A stretch of DNA of 64,000 nucleotides from Arthrobacter celericrescens (GCF_003614925.1 NZ_QYLP01000049.1:51104-115103), one strand, 5' to 3'; shown: positions 36,294 through 46,984, counted from the stretch's first letter. The notes: a model not told the origin generated them from the sequence alone. Numbers and translations are program-made.

Positions 36294-37835
36294 ATGGACT
36301 CATCGTTCCTCAACATCGCCATTGTGGTGGTGTATCTGCTGGCCATGCTGGCCTTTGGCTGGTGGGGCAAGTCCCGCACCAAGAACAACAGTGACTTCCT
36401 GGTGGCCGGCCGCCGCCTGGGCCCGTTCCTCTACACGGGCACCATGGCCGCGGTGGTCCTCGGCGGCGCCTCAACGGTGGGCGGCGTTGGCCTTGGCTAC
36501 AGGTTCGGCATCTCCGGCATGTGGCTCGTGGTGGCCATCGGCTCCGGCGTGCTCCTGCTCAGCCTGCTCTTCGCCGGCACCATCCAGCGGCTGAAGATCT
36601 ACACCGTCTCCCAGATGCTCAGCCTGCGTTACGGCCAGCAGGCCACCCAGACCTCCGGCATCGTCATGCTCGCCTACACCCTGATGCTCTGCGCCACCTC
36701 CACCGGCGCGTACGCCACCATCTTCGTGGTCCTCTTCGACTGGGAGCGCTGGCTCGCCATCGCCGTCGGCGGCGCAATCGTCCTGGTCTACTCCACCATC
36801 GGCGGCATGTGGTCCATCACCCTCGCCGACCAGGTCCAGTTCATCATCAAGACCGTGGGCATCTTCTTCCTTATGCTGCCCTTCGCACTGAACGCCGCCG
36901 GCGGCTTCGACGGCATCCGCGCACGCGTCGACGCCAGCTTCTTCCAGATCGACGGCATCGGCCTGCAGACGATCATCACCTACTTCGTCGTCTACACCCT
37001 CGGCCTGCTGATCGGCCAGGACATCTGGCAGCGCGTCTTCACCGCCAAGACCCCCAAGGTGGCCCGCTGGGGCGGCGCGACTGCCGGCGTCTACTGCGTC
37101 CTCTACGGCCTGGCCGGCGCCGTCATCGGCCTGGCCGCCCGCGTGGCCCTGCCGGACATCGACGTCGCCAACCTGGGCAAGGACGTTGTCTACGCCGAGG
37201 TCGCCACGCACCTGCTCCCCATCGGCATCGGCGGCCTGGTCATGGCCGCGGCCGTCGCAGCCATGATGTCCACCGCTTCCGGCGCACTGATCGCCGCCGC
37301 GACCGTAGCCCGCGCCGACGTTGTACCGTTCGTGGCCAGCTGGTTCGGCAAGACCGTCCACACCGACGACACCGAAAACCCCGAGCACGACGTCAAGGCC
37401 AACCGTTACTGGGTCCTTGGCCTGGGCATCCTGGCCGTGCTGATCTCCATGGCAGCCCAGGACGTGGTGGTCGCCCTGACCATTGCCTACGACATCCTGG
37501 TGGGTGGCCTCCTCGTCGCAATCCTCGGCGGCCTCGTCTGGAAGCGCGGCACCGGCGTCGCCGCTGCCTGGTCCATGGCGGTCGGCTCGGTCCTGACCCT
37601 CGGCCTGCTGATCATGTACGCGCTCGGTGCCATCCCCAGCGCGGACGGCGTCTACGCCAACGAGCCCATCTACTGGGGCCTGGGCGCATCGCTCGTCTGC
37701 TACGTGGTGGTGTCCCTGCTGACGCCGCCCACGGATCCGGAAGTCCGGGAAGCCTGGGAGCGGCGGGTTGCCGGGGCCGTCTCCGAGGAACTGCCTCTGG
37801 ACGCCCACCCCGTGGCCAGCCACACCGGCCACTAG
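36294..37835 (+). CDS. Sodium:solute symporter (SSS family)
   Basis: 513 residues from the ATG at 36294, preceded by AGGAG eight bases upstream; an ATG at 36249 is in frame but lacks such a site. About 13 transmembrane helices, with AGRRLGPFLYTGTMAAVVLGGASTVGG in the first part and an MSTASGALIAAATVARADV block later, both typical of Na+-coupled solute symporters. The substrate is unknown; the divergent XRE-cupin regulator and nearby guanidino-compound enzymes suggest an amino acid, polyamine or guanidino compound. A strong terminator follows. Confidence 0.9.
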   Translation: MDSSFLNIAIVVVYLLAMLAFGWWGKSRTKNNSDFLVAGRRLGPFLYTGTMAAVVLGGASTVGGVGLGYRFGISGMWLVVAIGSGVLLLSLLFAGTIQRLKIYTVSQMLSLRYGQQATQTSGIVMLAYTLMLCATSTGAYATIFVVLFDWERWLAIAVGGAIVLVYSTIGGMWSITLADQVQFIIKTVGIFFLMLPFALNAAGGFDGIRARVDASFFQIDGIGLQTIITYFVVYTLGLLIGQDIWQRVFTAKTPKVARWGGATAGVYCVLYGLAGAVIGLAARVALPDIDVANLGKDVVYAEVATHLLPIGIGGLVMAAAVAAMMSTASGALIAAATVARADVVPFVASWFGKTVHTDDTENPEHDVKANRYWVLGLGILAVLISMAAQDVVVALTIAYDILVGGLLVAILGGLVWKRGTGVAAAWSMAVGSVLTLGLLIMYALGAIPSADGVYANEPIYWGLGASLVCYVVVSLLTPPTDPEVREAWERRVAGAVSEELPLDAHPVASHTGH

Positions 37836-37847
37836 CAACAGAACGCC

Positions 37848-37886
37848 CGACGGCGGTGCCACCTTTCGCAGGTGGCGCCGCCGTCG
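37848..37886 (+). terminator. Strong hairpin terminator after the symporter
   Basis: A 17-bp stem starting CGACGGCGG and closing on a TTCGC loop, one G-T wobble only, begins 13 bases after the symporter stop codon. Confidence 0.75.
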
Positions 37887-38063
37887 TCGTGTTCCCTGTT
37901 TGCGGGACGCTGCTACAGTATTTCCAGCTTCAAGAGATGTGGCGCCAAGCTCCGACTTGCCACGCACCAACCCCATGTTCACGGGTGGTTCGGATGAGGA
38001 AGCGGCCTGTACCGGACCAGAGACAACCGGCCAGGCAAGAGCAACTCCCCCAGGAGAAGGCCA

Positions 38064-38315
38064 ATGCCTTTCGATGCCGCCCCCGCAACTGCGCTGCGGG
38101 TGATTCCCTGCATCGATGCCGCGAACGGATCGGTCCTGCTGTTCGCGGCCGGCAGCCAGGAACTCCGGCAGTGCGCGGAACCGGCGCTGCTCGCCCGGGC
38201 GCTGTCCCGCTCGGTGCGTCCCGTGCTCTGGTTCCCGGCCGAGCGGAAGCTGCTCCTCGCCGTCGCCGCGCGGGGTTACCGCGCAGGCAAGGAACTGTCA
38301 TTCATCCTGGATTGA
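38064..38315 (+). CDS. Hypothetical protein, 83 residues
   Basis: Small protein starting at an ATG preceded by AGGAGAAGG at good spacing. The sequence alternates short hydrophobic strands (LRVIPCIDAANGSVLLFAAGS, RPVLWFPAERKLLLAVAARGY), suggesting a small alpha/beta domain. No family is recognised, and no signal peptide or membrane helix is present. It stands alone between the symporter terminator and a convergent small acidic gene. Confidence 0.5.
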   Translation: MPFDAAPATALRVIPCIDAANGSVLLFAAGSQELRQCAEPALLARALSRSVRPVLWFPAERKLLLAVAARGYRAGKELSFILD

Positions 38316-38343
38316 CGGAAATTACGGAACGCCGGGAACCGGC

Positions 38344-38532
38344 CTATTCTTCCGGCTCCTCCTCGCGATGATCGTCGACGTCGAGCGGAACCACTCGTTC
38401 CTCTTCGTCAATGGCGTCGTCTTCTTCGTCCCATTCCTCATCCACCGCGATGTCCTCGCTGTAGTCATAGGCGGGATCCGACTCCACGGTGGGACGATCT
38501 GGATGCCTGGGGTGCGTTTCGGTGCTGTCCAC
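38344..38532 (-). CDS. Small highly acidic hypothetical protein
   Basis: 62 residues from a GTG with GGAGG seven bases upstream. More than a third of the residues are Asp or Glu (DYSEDIAVDEEWDEEDDAIDEEE and a C-terminal EEEPEE). Predicted to be disordered and soluble. Codon use and the ribosome-binding site suggest a real gene, but no function can be assigned. Confidence 0.5.
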   Translation of the reverse strand: MDSTETHPRHPDRPTVESDPAYDYSEDIAVDEEWDEEDDAIDEEERVVPLDVDDHREEEPEE

Positions 38533-38788
38533 GGTGCAACCTCCGCTCACATGCCGCGGGCTGCGGGTCGGTCCGGCCATTCACGGCCGCGCCCCAACCC
38601 GTGGCCCCTTGTCCTTCCATCTGAGCACTGCCCCTGCCGGGGGTCAAGGTGCCGCGGAAGGGGCACATTCTTTAAGGCACACCGAAACCCCGCGGTGAGG
38701 ATTACCGGCCAAAAAACCGCGGAAATCCGGGCTAATGTGGAGCTGCAATGGGGCGACGAAAACCCGCCCCAACAACACAGGAGCCACA

Positions 38789-39886
38789 GTGCAAACGCAC
38801 CGGGAAACCCCCTCCCCCGCAGACATCAAGCGTTGGCGGCAGTATCTTGCCGACGAACGTGCCGAAGCCGCCGTGTACCGAGAGCTGGCCCAGCGCCGCG
38901 ACGGCGAAGAGCGCGAAATCCTCCTTGCCCTCGCCGACGCCGAGGGCCGCCACGAAGCCCACTGGCTCCGGCTGCTGGGCGAACACTCGGGCATGCCCAA
39001 GGCGGCCTCGACCCGCAGCCAGCTGCTCGGTTTCCTGGCCCGGCACTTCGGCTCGGTGTTCGTCCTGGCCCTCGCCCAGCGCGCCGAGAGCCGCTCCCCC
39101 TACGCCACCGATCTAGCGGCGACCCGTGCGATGGCCGCCGACGAGCAGATCCACGAGGAAGTCGTCCGGGGCCTGGCCACCCGGGGCCGCAACCGGCTCT
39201 CCGGTTCCTTCCGCGCCGCGGTCTTCGGCGCCAACGACGGCCTGGTCAGCAACCTGTCCCTCGTGATGGGCATGGCGGCCACGGGCGTGCCCACCACCGT
39301 GGTGCTCTTCAGCGGCATCGCAGGCCTGCTGGCCGGTGCGTTGTCCATGGGCGCCGGCGAGTACGTCTCGGTGCGTTCCCAGCTGGAGCTGCTCAAGGCC
39401 ACCCGGCCCACCCAGGTCACGCTGTCCGCGGCGCCGTCCCTTGACATCGAGCACAACGAGCTGGTGCTGGTCTACCTGGCCCGCGGCATGAGCCACGAAG
39501 CGGCCGAGCACCGCGCCGCCGAACGCATGGGCGTCTACTCCTGCGACTGCGATCCGTCCCTGTCGCTGCACCCCGAGGAAGAGGAGGCACCGGACGAACA
39601 CGAGGCCGTCGGTTCCGCCTGGGGCGCGGCGCTGTCCAGCTTCTGCTTCTTCGCCTCGGGCGCCATCGTGCCGATCCTGCCGTTCATCTTCGGCCTCGGC
39701 GGTTTCACTGCGCTCCTGGTGGCCGGTACTCTGGTGGGCGTCGCGCTCCTCGGAACGGGCGCCGTCGTCGGCCTGTTGTCGGGCACCTCGCCCCTCACGC
39801 GCGGACTCCGGCAGCTGGCGATCGGCCTTGGTGCCGCCGGCGCAACCTACGGACTCGGCCTGCTCTTCGGCGCCGTCGTAGGCTAG
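38789..39886 (+). CDS. Ferritin-like/VIT1 fusion, probable MbfA-type iron exporter
   Basis: 365 residues from a GTG with AGGAG six bases upstream. Residues 1-130 form a rubrerythrin-like helical bundle with Glu/His pairs (ADERAEAAVYRELAQRRDGEE, DAEGRHEAHW, ADEQIHEEVV), and the rest is a VIT1/CCC1 membrane domain (VFGANDGLVSNLSLVMGMAATG, SMGAGEYVSVRSQLEL) of about five helices. In rhizobial MbfA this fusion binds ferrous iron and exports iron or manganese under stress. The same role here is inferred. No iron box was recognised upstream. Confidence 0.85.
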   Translation: MQTHRETPSPADIKRWRQYLADERAEAAVYRELAQRRDGEEREILLALADAEGRHEAHWLRLLGEHSGMPKAASTRSQLLGFLARHFGSVFVLALAQRAESRSPYATDLAATRAMAADEQIHEEVVRGLATRGRNRLSGSFRAAVFGANDGLVSNLSLVMGMAATGVPTTVVLFSGIAGLLAGALSMGAGEYVSVRSQLELLKATRPTQVTLSAAPSLDIEHNELVLVYLARGMSHEAAEHRAAERMGVYSCDCDPSLSLHPEEEEAPDEHEAVGSAWGAALSSFCFFASGAIVPILPFIFGLGGFTALLVAGTLVGVALLGTGAVVGLLSGTSPLTRGLRQLAIGLGAAGATYGLGLLFGAVVG

Positions 39887-39926
39887 GCGGCATCGCGGCC
39901 GCTTAGTTCACAACGCAGGGAGCAGG

Positions 39927-40850
39927 ATGTACCCGGATTTCGAGCCCGACGGCGGGCGGCCGCCGCGGCGGCGCAGTACCGGGATGTACCTGTTCCGCAA
40001 CCTCCTCGTAGTGGCCGCTGCGACGGTCGTCGCGCTGCTGGTCAGCGGCTTCCTGCGGGGCGATCCGCGCATCACCTCGCTGTTCCCGGCGCTGCCGGGT
40101 GCCACCCGGGAAACCCCGGGGAACGCCCAGCCCGGCCCGGCGGGGACCGCCGCGGCGCCGGGCTCCACCAGGCAGCAGGATGACGCCCCTCCGCCCGGCC
40201 TCGAAGAGGCCGCAAACCCGCTGCTCACGCCCGTGAAACCGGCGGTCGAAAGCACGTCCTACAAATTCCTGGCCACCAACCCGGACGGCACCCCGGTGGG
40301 CTACTCCCCCTGCCGTCCGGTGCATTACGTGGTCAACGCGGACCTCGCCCCGGCCGGTTCCGAGGGCCTGCTGGAGGACGCCGTGGCCAGGGTTTCGGCC
40401 GCCACGGGCCTGAAGTTCATCAACGACGGAGCCACCAAGGAAAAGCCCACCGCCAAGCGCGAGGCCTATCAGCCGAAGCTCTACGGAGACCGCTGGGCGC
40501 CGCTGCTGTTTTCCTGGACCACGCCCGAGACGTCCCCCGCCCTGGCCGGGAAGGTGATCGGCACCGGCGGCAGCACGGCCTACAGTTTCGGCACCGGACC
40601 GCGCAGCTATGTGTCCGGCCGCCTGGACCTGGACACCGCGCAGATCACCGAACTTTTGGGCCTGCCCGGAGGAGCGGATTACGTCTCGGCGGTCATGCAG
40701 CACGAGCTGGCCCATGTGGTGGGCCTGGACCACGTGGACGATCCCATCCAGCTCATGTACCCGGAAATCGGCGCACCGGACGGCCTGGCGGCCGGAGACC
40801 TGACGGGCCTCTACAAACTGCACGCGGCACACTGCCGCGACGACCTCTAG
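39927..40850 (+). CDS. Membrane-anchored or secreted M10A-like metallopeptidase
   Basis: 307 residues. A basic N-terminus and one hydrophobic helix (NLLVVAAATVVALLVSGFL, about residues 25-43) form a signal anchor, followed by a Pro/Ala-rich spacer and a matrixin-like catalytic domain. The zinc motif HExxHxxGxxH is at H259, E260, H263 and H269 (HELAHVVGLDHVDD), with a nearby LMYPEIG Met-turn. The peptidase probably acts outside the cell; the target is unknown. It ends in a bidirectional terminator shared with the convergent purU gene. Confidence 0.85.
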   Translation: MYPDFEPDGGRPPRRRSTGMYLFRNLLVVAAATVVALLVSGFLRGDPRITSLFPALPGATRETPGNAQPGPAGTAAAPGSTRQQDDAPPPGLEEAANPLLTPVKPAVESTSYKFLATNPDGTPVGYSPCRPVHYVVNADLAPAGSEGLLEDAVARVSAATGLKFINDGATKEKPTAKREAYQPKLYGDRWAPLLFSWTTPETSPALAGKVIGTGGSTAYSFGTGPRSYVSGRLDLDTAQITELLGLPGGADYVSAVMQHELAHVVGLDHVDDPIQLMYPEIGAPDGLAAGDLTGLYKLHAAHCRDDL

Positions 40851-40868
40851 CAGTCCCCTTAACGCAAG

Positions 40869-40902
40869 ATGCCCGACGGCGGTGCGAACCGCCGTCGGGC
40901 AT
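40869..40902. terminator. Bidirectional terminator, 15-bp perfect stem
   Basis: ATGCCCGACGGCGGT and ACCGCCGTCGGGCAT pair perfectly around a GCGA tetraloop, with short A/T flanks, between the convergent peptidase and purU stops. Confidence 0.85.
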
Positions 40903-40945
40903 TTCCTGCTTCCCGTGAACAGGCTTTGTTGCGGGGATCCGGGTC

Positions 40946-41845
40946 CTACTTGAGGACTACGGTCCGGTTCCCCTGCAAGATCACGCGGCCCTCGCAGTGC
41001 CAGCGCACCGCGTTGCTGAGGGCCTTGCATTCAGAGTCACGGCCGACGGCGACGAGGTCTTCCGGGCCGTACGTGTGGTCCACGTCCAGGACCTGCTGGG
41101 CGATGATCGGACCCTCGTCCAGTTCCCCGTTGACGTAGTGCGCCGTGGCACCCACCGTCTTCACGCCGCGGGCGTACGCCTGGTGGTACGGCTTGGCACC
41201 CTTGAAGCTCGGCAGGAAGGAGTGGTGGATGTTGATCGCGCGTCCGTCCAGCTTGCGGGCCAGGTCGTCGCTGAGCACCTGCATGTAGCGGGCCAAGACC
41301 ACCAGTTCCGCGTCCAGTTCGTCGATGATCTCCAGCAGCCGGGCCTCGGCCTGCGGCTTGATCTCCGCGGTGACCGGGACGTGGAAGAACGGGATGCCGT
41401 GCCATTCCACCAGGCCCTGGTGGTCCGTGTGGTTGGACACGACGCCCACGATCTCGATGGGCAGTTCGCCCACCCGGGCACGGAACAGCAGGTCGTTCAG
41501 GCAGTGCCCGAACTTGGAGACCATGATCAGCACCTTGCGCTTGGAGCCGTGGCGTTCCAGCTGCCAGCGCATGCCGAACTTCTCCGCGATCGGCCCGAAG
41601 GCCTCGCGCAGCGTCTCCAGCGTGGAGTCGTCACCCGTGGAGGAGAAGTGCACCCGCATGAAGAAGTGGTTGTCGTCGCGGGAGCCGAACTGCTTGTTGT
41701 CCACGATGTCGCATCCCTGCTCCAGCAGGAAGCCGGAGACCGCGTGGACGATGCCCGGAGTTTCCGCGCAGTCCAGGGTCAGGACGTGCTCAACCGTGGT
41801 TTCGGCGGTGCTGCCGGTGTCGCGCTCGGTGGCGGGGGCGGTCAT
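40946..41845 (-). CDS. purU: Formyltetrahydrofolate deformylase PurU (sarcosine operon copy)
   Basis: 299 residues hydrolysing 10-formyl-THF to formate and THF. An N-terminal ACT domain (LTLDCAETPGIVHAVSGFLLEQGCDIVDN) precedes the formyltransferase-like domain with [13 protein letters not shown], the [21 protein letters not shown] active-site block and DEGPIIAQ. The ATG at 41845 has GGAGG seven bases upstream and overlaps the soxG stop by one base. It is the last gene of glyA-soxBDAG-purU, where it would recycle THF loaded with one-carbon units from sarcosine. A diverged second copy lies at 59164. Confidence 0.94.
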   Translation of the reverse strand: MTAPATERDTGSTAETTVEHVLTLDCAETPGIVHAVSGFLLEQGCDIVDNKQFGSRDDNHFFMRVHFSSTGDDSTLETLREAFGPIAEKFGMRWQLERHGSKRKVLIMVSKFGHCLNDLLFRARVGELPIEIVGVVSNHTDHQGLVEWHGIPFFHVPVTAEIKPQAEARLLEIIDELDAELVVLARYMQVLSDDLARKLDGRAINIHHSFLPSFKGAKPYHQAYARGVKTVGATAHYVNGELDEGPIIAQQVLDVDHTYGPEDLVAVGRDSECKALSNAVRWHCEGRVILQGNRTVVLK

Positions 41846-42492
41846 CACGGCACCTCCGGCGATGCGAATTCACGCATGCCGTCCACCAGCCAGCGGCCCA
41901 GGAAATCGGCGAAGGACGCGCGGGGCAGCACCTGGAAGGTGTCCTCGCCGCTCTTCCAGAGGATCGCCGGGATATGGCCGATTTCGGTGGACACCGCGGT
42001 GCCGGCCTTGAAGGCGCGCGGGTGCAGGTCCAGGGAGCAGCCCTTTTCCAGGACCTCGCGGGCCTTGGTGCCGGAGAGCTCGAAGATGGTCCGGTTGGCT
42101 GAGAGGTCCACCACCTGGCCCTGGCCGTCGCCGAGGGCTTCGGTCAGTGCCTGGAGCAGGTCCCCGCCGAGGGACGCGTGGGCGTTTTCCGGAGCGATCA
42201 CCAGGAACTCGGCCGGGCCGAGCCACAGGGTGGACAAGCCGCCGTTTTGGACCACCTCGCCGCAGGCGGCCGGCAGGCCGCCTGACACCGCGGCGACGCG
42301 CGCACCGGCGTCGCCGTCCCGCTGGACACGGATGCCGGCCATGGTCTGGAACGGGATTTCCTTGATCTCGGCGACGCCGGCAAGCGACGCGGCCTCAAAG
42401 GTTCCGGCGAGGTGGGCCGCCGGGCTGCGGCGGGCTGCCCGGACTACACTGCCGTTCTGGTTGCTGGGAGTTGCTGCTGCTGTCTCAACCAT
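41845..42492 (-). CDS. soxG: Sarcosine oxidase gamma subunit SoxG
   Basis: 215 residues, GcvT-like fold without catalytic residues, forming part of heterotetrameric sarcosine oxidase. Blocks [43 protein letters not shown] and the C-terminal [14 protein letters not shown] fit the family. Its ATG overlaps the soxA end by eight bases and its stop overlaps the purU start, so it is embedded in the operon. Confidence 0.93.
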   Translation of the reverse strand: MVETAAATPSNQNGSVVRAARRSPAAHLAGTFEAASLAGVAEIKEIPFQTMAGIRVQRDGDAGARVAAVSGGLPAACGEVVQNGGLSTLWLGPAEFLVIAPENAHASLGGDLLQALTEALGDGQGQVVDLSANRTIFELSGTKAREVLEKGCSLDLHPRAFKAGTAVSTEIGHIPAILWKSGEDTFQVLPRASFADFLGRWLVDGMREFASPEVP

Positions 42493-45430
42493 CTTTGCGC
42501 TTCCCTTCAGGGTCGAAAAGTACTGTTTCGCCGACCGTCACGTCCACGAGTTGATCGCCGACGGCGGCCACGAGGGTCTCGCCGATGCGGTTGCGGCCGT
42601 TGCGGATCAGGGCCAGGCCGAAGGAGCGCCCGAGCGCGGCGCTGTGGTAGCTCGAGGTCACGAAGCCTTCCATCGGGACCGGGCCGTAGGCGGGGTTGAC
42701 CGCGATGCCCTTCTCCACGAGCTGGGTGCCTTCGGGGAGCCTGAGCGAGCCGTCCACCGGGAGCACGCTGACCAGGTGCTTGCGGTCCTCGCGCTGGGCG
42801 TCCACCCGGCTGTAGGAGCGCTTGCCGATGAAGTCCTTGGCCTTGGAAACGATCCACTCCATGCCGGCGTCCTGCGGGGTGACCGTGCCGTCGGTGTCCT
42901 GGCCGACGATCGGGTAGCCCTTTTCGGCGCGCAGCACGTGCATGGTTTCGGTGCCGTACGGGGTGATGTTGAACTCGGCACCGGCCGCGGCCACGGCTTC
43001 CCAGGTGTTCAGCCCGTACCAGGTCGGCACGTTGATTTCGTAGGCCAGTTCACCGGAGAAGGAGATGCGGCAGACGCGGGCGCGGACACCGGAGGCCAGG
43101 GTGGTTTCGCGGAAGGTCATGAACGGGAAGTTCTCCGCGTCCAGACCGCCGTCCACTGCCAGTTCCGGGGCCACCTTCGCGATTACCGCACGGGACTTCG
43201 GACCGACGACGGCGATCGTGCTCCACTGCTCGGTGACCGAGGTGCTCGCGACGTCCAGTTCCGGCCATTCGGTCTGGTGCCATTCCTCCAGCCAGTCCAG
43301 CACCTTGGCGGCGCCGCCGGTGGTGGTGGTCATGAAGAAACGGTCCTCGTCCAGGCGCAGGGTCACGCCGTCGTCGAAGATCATGCCGTCCGGGCCGCAC
43401 ATGACGCCGTAGCGGGCGGAGCCCGGGGCGAGCTTCTTGAAGGCGTTGGTGTAGACGCGGTTCAGGAACTCGCCGGCATCCTTGCCACGGATCTCGATCT
43501 TGCCGAGGGTGGTGGCGTCCATGAAGCCCACGGACTCACGCACGGCGGCGCATTCGCGCAGTACGGCTGCGTCCATGTCCTCGCCCGGCTGCGGGTAGTA
43601 CCAGGGGCGCTTCCACTGTCCGACGTCCTCGAACAATGCGCCCTTCTCCACGTGCCACGGGTGGATGGACGTGACGCGGGCGGGGTCGAACAGCTCGCCG
43701 CGCTGGCGTCCGGCCAGGGCCGCGAAGGCCACCGGGGTGAACGGCGCACGGTAGGTGGTGGTGCCGATCTCGCCGATGCCCGCAGCGGCGGCGCCCTCGG
43801 ACTTCAGCGCGGCGGCGATGACGCCGATCGCGTTGACGCCGGAGGTCTTGCCCTGGTCGTTGGCGGTGCTGATGGAGGTGTAGCGCTTGACGTGTTCCAC
43901 CGAGCGCATGCCGGCACCGGTGGAGCGGAGGACATCGGCCACGGACTGGTCGCGCTGGAAGTCGACGAAGTGGTTGTGCCACTCCCCTGCTGTGCCTTCC
44001 TGGCCCGGGACCAGCCAGAGCTGGCGGGTGGGTGCGGAGGCGACCGGGGCCTTCACATCGGCGGGAACGGTGTCGCTGGCGAAGCCGGCTGCGATCGCGG
44101 CGGCCGCACCGGCGCTGATGCCTTCGGCCAGGCAGTCTGCCAGTTCGTAGCTGCCGCGGCCCGAGCCGACCACCTGCTGGTCCTTGACCACGGAGCTCGG
44201 CACGAAGCCGGCCAACTCCTCGTCCCAGCGCAGCTTGCCCTGGCGCTGGCTGTGCAGGTGCACCACGGGGCTCCAGCCGCCGGCGACGGCGAGCAGGTCG
44301 CAGTCGAACTGCTCGACGCCGGAGGTGAGTTCGCCGTCGTCGTTGATGCTGCGGACGGTGACGCCGTCCAGGCGGCCGCCTTCACCGTGACCGGTGGTGT
44401 CCGCGACGGCGCTGCCGATCAGCACCCGGGTGCCCTGGGCGAGCGTGGCAGCGGCGGTGGCGCTCAGCTGGCTGCGGGCGTCCACGACGGCGGCGACCTT
44501 GATGCCTGCTGCCAGCAGGTCCGCGGCGAGAGCGTAGGCGGAGTCGTTGGTGGTGCTGATGACCACGCGGGAACCCGCAGCAACCGCGTAGCGGTTGAGG
44601 TAGCTGCGCACGGCCGAGGCGAGCATGATGCCCGGGCGGTCGTTGTTCTCGAACACCAGGGGGCGCTCATGGGCGCCGGGGGCCAGGACCACCTGGGCGG
44701 CACGGATGTGCCAGATCCGCTGGCGGGAGACGCCGTCGGCCGCGGGGACGTTGAGGTGGTCCGTGCGGTTCTGGGCGGCGATCACGTAGTTGGAGTCGTA
44801 GGCGCCGAAGGCGGTGGTGCGGTTCAGCACGGTGCATTCGGCGGCGGAAACCAGTTCGGCTTCGACGTCGGCAACCCATTCCAGGGCCGGCTTGCCTTCG
44901 ATCTCCTCGACCAGGCCGGGAGCGGTGGACCCGGAGAGCAGGGCGCCGCCGAGTTCGGGCTGGTCGTCGATGAGGATCACGCGGGCGCCGGTGCGGACGG
45001 CTTCGCGGGCGGCGGAAAGTCCGGCGACACCGCCACCGATCACCAGGACGTCCGTGTGGACGTACTTCTTGTCGTACTCGGCCTTGTCCTCGTTGGGGTC
45101 AAGCTTGCCCAGTCCGTTGAGCAGTTCGGCCTTCAGCCCGTCCACGAGGGACACTGTGGTTGCCGGGAGCATGGACTCAGCCACGTGGCCGGGGAAGCGC
45201 GGGGCGATCTTCACCAAGGCATTGGATTCCTCCACGCCAGCGGACATGATGCCGCGGGGGCGGTCCTCGTAGAGCGAGTTGCCCACGGTGACGCGGCCGT
45301 TGGCCAGGAGCGCGGAGGCGAGGGTGTCGCCCGGGTGGCCGGTGTATTCCTGGCCGTCCACGGTGAAGCGCCAGGAGATGCTGCGGTCGATGCGGCCGCC
45401 GTTGGCGAGGCGGGCGTTCTGGGACGTCAC
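42485..45430 (-). CDS. soxA: Sarcosine oxidase alpha subunit SoxA
   Basis: 981 residues from a GTG overlapping the soxD stop. The N-terminus has a ferredoxin-like fold without cluster cysteines ([23 protein letters not shown]), followed by an NAD-binding FAD/NAD domain ([21 protein letters not shown], near residue 130) and a C-terminal GcvT-like THF-binding region (from about residue 590: [26 protein letters not shown]). It binds NAD and folate and transfers the methyl-derived carbon of sarcosine to THF. Confidence 0.95.
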   Translation of the reverse strand: MTSQNARLANGGRIDRSISWRFTVDGQEYTGHPGDTLASALLANGRVTVGNSLYEDRPRGIMSAGVEESNALVKIAPRFPGHVAESMLPATTVSLVDGLKAELLNGLGKLDPNEDKAEYDKKYVHTDVLVIGGGVAGLSAAREAVRTGARVILIDDQPELGGALLSGSTAPGLVEEIEGKPALEWVADVEAELVSAAECTVLNRTTAFGAYDSNYVIAAQNRTDHLNVPAADGVSRQRIWHIRAAQVVLAPGAHERPLVFENNDRPGIMLASAVRSYLNRYAVAAGSRVVISTTNDSAYALAADLLAAGIKVAAVVDARSQLSATAAATLAQGTRVLIGSAVADTTGHGEGGRLDGVTVRSINDDGELTSGVEQFDCDLLAVAGGWSPVVHLHSQRQGKLRWDEELAGFVPSSVVKDQQVVGSGRGSYELADCLAEGISAGAAAAIAAGFASDTVPADVKAPVASAPTRQLWLVPGQEGTAGEWHNHFVDFQRDQSVADVLRSTGAGMRSVEHVKRYTSISTANDQGKTSGVNAIGVIAAALKSEGAAAAGIGEIGTTTYRAPFTPVAFAALAGRQRGELFDPARVTSIHPWHVEKGALFEDVGQWKRPWYYPQPGEDMDAAVLRECAAVRESVGFMDATTLGKIEIRGKDAGEFLNRVYTNAFKKLAPGSARYGVMCGPDGMIFDDGVTLRLDEDRFFMTTTTGGAAKVLDWLEEWHQTEWPELDVASTSVTEQWSTIAVVGPKSRAVIAKVAPELAVDGGLDAENFPFMTFRETTLASGVRARVCRISFSGELAYEINVPTWYGLNTWEAVAAAGAEFNITPYGTETMHVLRAEKGYPIVGQDTDGTVTPQDAGMEWIVSKAKDFIGKRSYSRVDAQREDRKHLVSVLPVDGSLRLPEGTQLVEKGIAVNPAYGPVPMEGFVTSSYHSAALGRSFGLALIRNGRNRIGETLVAAVGDQLVDVTVGETVLFDPEGKRKDG

Positions 45431-45732
45431 TTGCTTGCTCCTTCCGGGGCCTGTGCGGTGGTAGTGGGGGCTGCTGCGCCCATGGGGTAGACCGCCTGGA
45501 TTTCGTAGCTCACGGTGTCACGGAGCATGTTGAACCACTGGCGGCATCCGGTGCTGTGGACCCAGCGCTCGGCGTAGGCGCCCTTGGTGTTGTCCCGGTA
45601 GAACAGGTACTCGGCCCATTCACGGTCGTTCAGTGCGTAGGGGTCTTCGGGGTAGGCAACGTGGGCCTGGCCGCCGTAGTGGAATTCGGTTTCGTCCCGT
45701 GGCCCGCAGTTGGGGCAGGAGATCAGGAGCAT
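45427..45732 (-). CDS. soxD: Sarcosine oxidase delta subunit SoxD
   Basis: 101 residues. The zinc ligands known for tetrameric sarcosine oxidase, C6, C9, H59 and C63, are all present (SCPNCG and [10 protein letters not shown]). The gene starts 31 bases after soxB and overlaps soxA by four bases. The order B-D-A-G is the standard one. Confidence 0.95.
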   Translation of the reverse strand: MLLISCPNCGPRDETEFHYGGQAHVAYPEDPYALNDREWAEYLFYRDNTKGAYAERWVHSTGCRQWFNMLRDTVSYEIQAVYPMGAAAPTTTAQAPEGASK

Positions 45733-45763
45733 GTCCGGCTTCTTTCTGTATGTTCTGCGGGTG

Positions 45764-46984
45764 TCAGTGGGCGACGGCGGCAGCGCCGTGTTCGTCGATC
45801 AGGGCACCGGTCTCGAAGCGCTCCAGCGAGAAGGGCTCGTTGAGCTTGTGCGGTGCTCCGGTGGCGATGGTGTGGGCGAAGGTCAGGCCGGCCGCGGGGG
45901 TTCCCTTGAAGCCGCCGGTGCCCCAGCCGCAGTTGACGAACATGTTCTCCACCGGGGTGGTGCCGACGATCGGCGAGGCGTCCATGGTGGTGTCCACAAT
46001 GCCGCCCCAGGTGCGCAGCACGTGTGCCCGGGCGAAGATCGGGAAGAGTTCGACGGCGGCCGCCATCTGCTCTTCGATCACGTGGAAGGAACCGCGCTGG
46101 CCGTAGCCGTTGTAGGAGTCGACGCCGGCGCCCATCACCAGTTCGCCCTTGTGGGCCTGGGAGACGTAGACGTGCACGTGGTTGGACATGACCACCGTGG
46201 GGTGGACCGGCTCGTGCAATTCGGAGACCAGGGCCTGCAGCGGGTGGGACTGGATGGGGAGGCGGAAGCCCGCCATCTCGGCCAGGACACTGCTGTGGCC
46301 GGCGGCGCACAGGCCCACCTTTTCGGTGTTGATGGTGCCGCGGTTGGTCTTGACGCCCACCACGCGGTCGCCGTCCTTGAGGAAGCCGGTGACTTCGCAG
46401 TTCTGGATGATGTCCACGCCCAGCTCGTCGCACTTGCGGGCGAAGGCCCAGGCCACGTGGTCGTGCTTGGCGATGCCGGCGCGGGGCTGGTAGGTGGCGC
46501 CCATGACGGGGTAGCGGATGTTGTCGCTGACGTTCAGGATGGGGCAGAGTTCCTTGACCTGATCCGGCTCCAGCCATTCGGCGTCCACGCCGTTGAGCTT
46601 GTTGGCGCCCACGCGGCGCATGCTTTCGCGCACGTCGCCCAGGGTGTGGGCCAGGTTCATCACGCCGCGCTGGCTGAACAGGAAGTCGTATTCGAGTTCT
46701 TCCGGCAGCACCTCCCAGAGCTTAAGGGCGTGCTCGTAGATGGCGGCGCTCTCATCCCAGAGGTAGTTGGAGCGGATGATGGTGGTGTTGCGGGCCATGT
46801 TGCCGCCGGCCAGCCAGCCCTTTTCCAGGACGGCGATGTTGGTCATCCCGTGGTTCTTGGCCAGGAAGTACGCGGTGGCCAGGCCGTGCCCGCCGCCGCC
46901 GACAATCACGGCGTCGTAGGAGGACTTGGGCTCCGGGTTGCGCCAGAGGAAGTCCGGGTGCTCCGGGAGGTGGTCTGCGCTCAC
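45764..46984 (-). CDS. soxB: Sarcosine oxidase beta subunit SoxB
   Basis: 406 residues carrying the sarcosine-oxidising site. The FAD-binding [23 protein letters not shown] is near residue 25, with [15 protein letters not shown] and the C-terminal [24 protein letters not shown] typical of the family. The subunit binds noncovalent FAD and covalent FMN at the alpha-beta interface. The GTG start overlaps the glyA stop (GTGA), making glyA the first gene of the operon. Confidence 0.95.
   Translation of the reverse strand: MSADHLPEHPDFLWRNPEPKSSYDAVIVGGGGHGLATAYFLAKNHGMTNIAVLEKGWLAGGNMARNTTIIRSNYLWDESAAIYEHALKLWEVLPEELEYDFLFSQRGVMNLAHTLGDVRESMRRVGANKLNGVDAEWLEPDQVKELCPILNVSDNIRYPVMGATYQPRAGIAKHDHVAWAFARKCDELGVDIIQNCEVTGFLKDGDRVVGVKTNRGTINTEKVGLCAAGHSSVLAEMAGFRLPIQSHPLQALVSELHEPVHPTVVMSNHVHVYVSQAHKGELVMGAGVDSYNGYGQRGSFHVIEEQMAAAVELFPIFARAHVLRTWGGIVDTTMDASPIVGTTPVENMFVNCGWGTGGFKGTPAAGLTFAHTIATGAPHKLNEPFSLERFETGALIDEHGAAAVAH

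Noticed and set aside
40997..45490. Very long open frame (1497 codons) on the plus strand opposite soxA and purU
   Set aside because: It is a high-GC shadow of the minus-strand sarcosine operon; the protein has no coherent domains and the opposite strand encodes well-conserved enzymes throughout.
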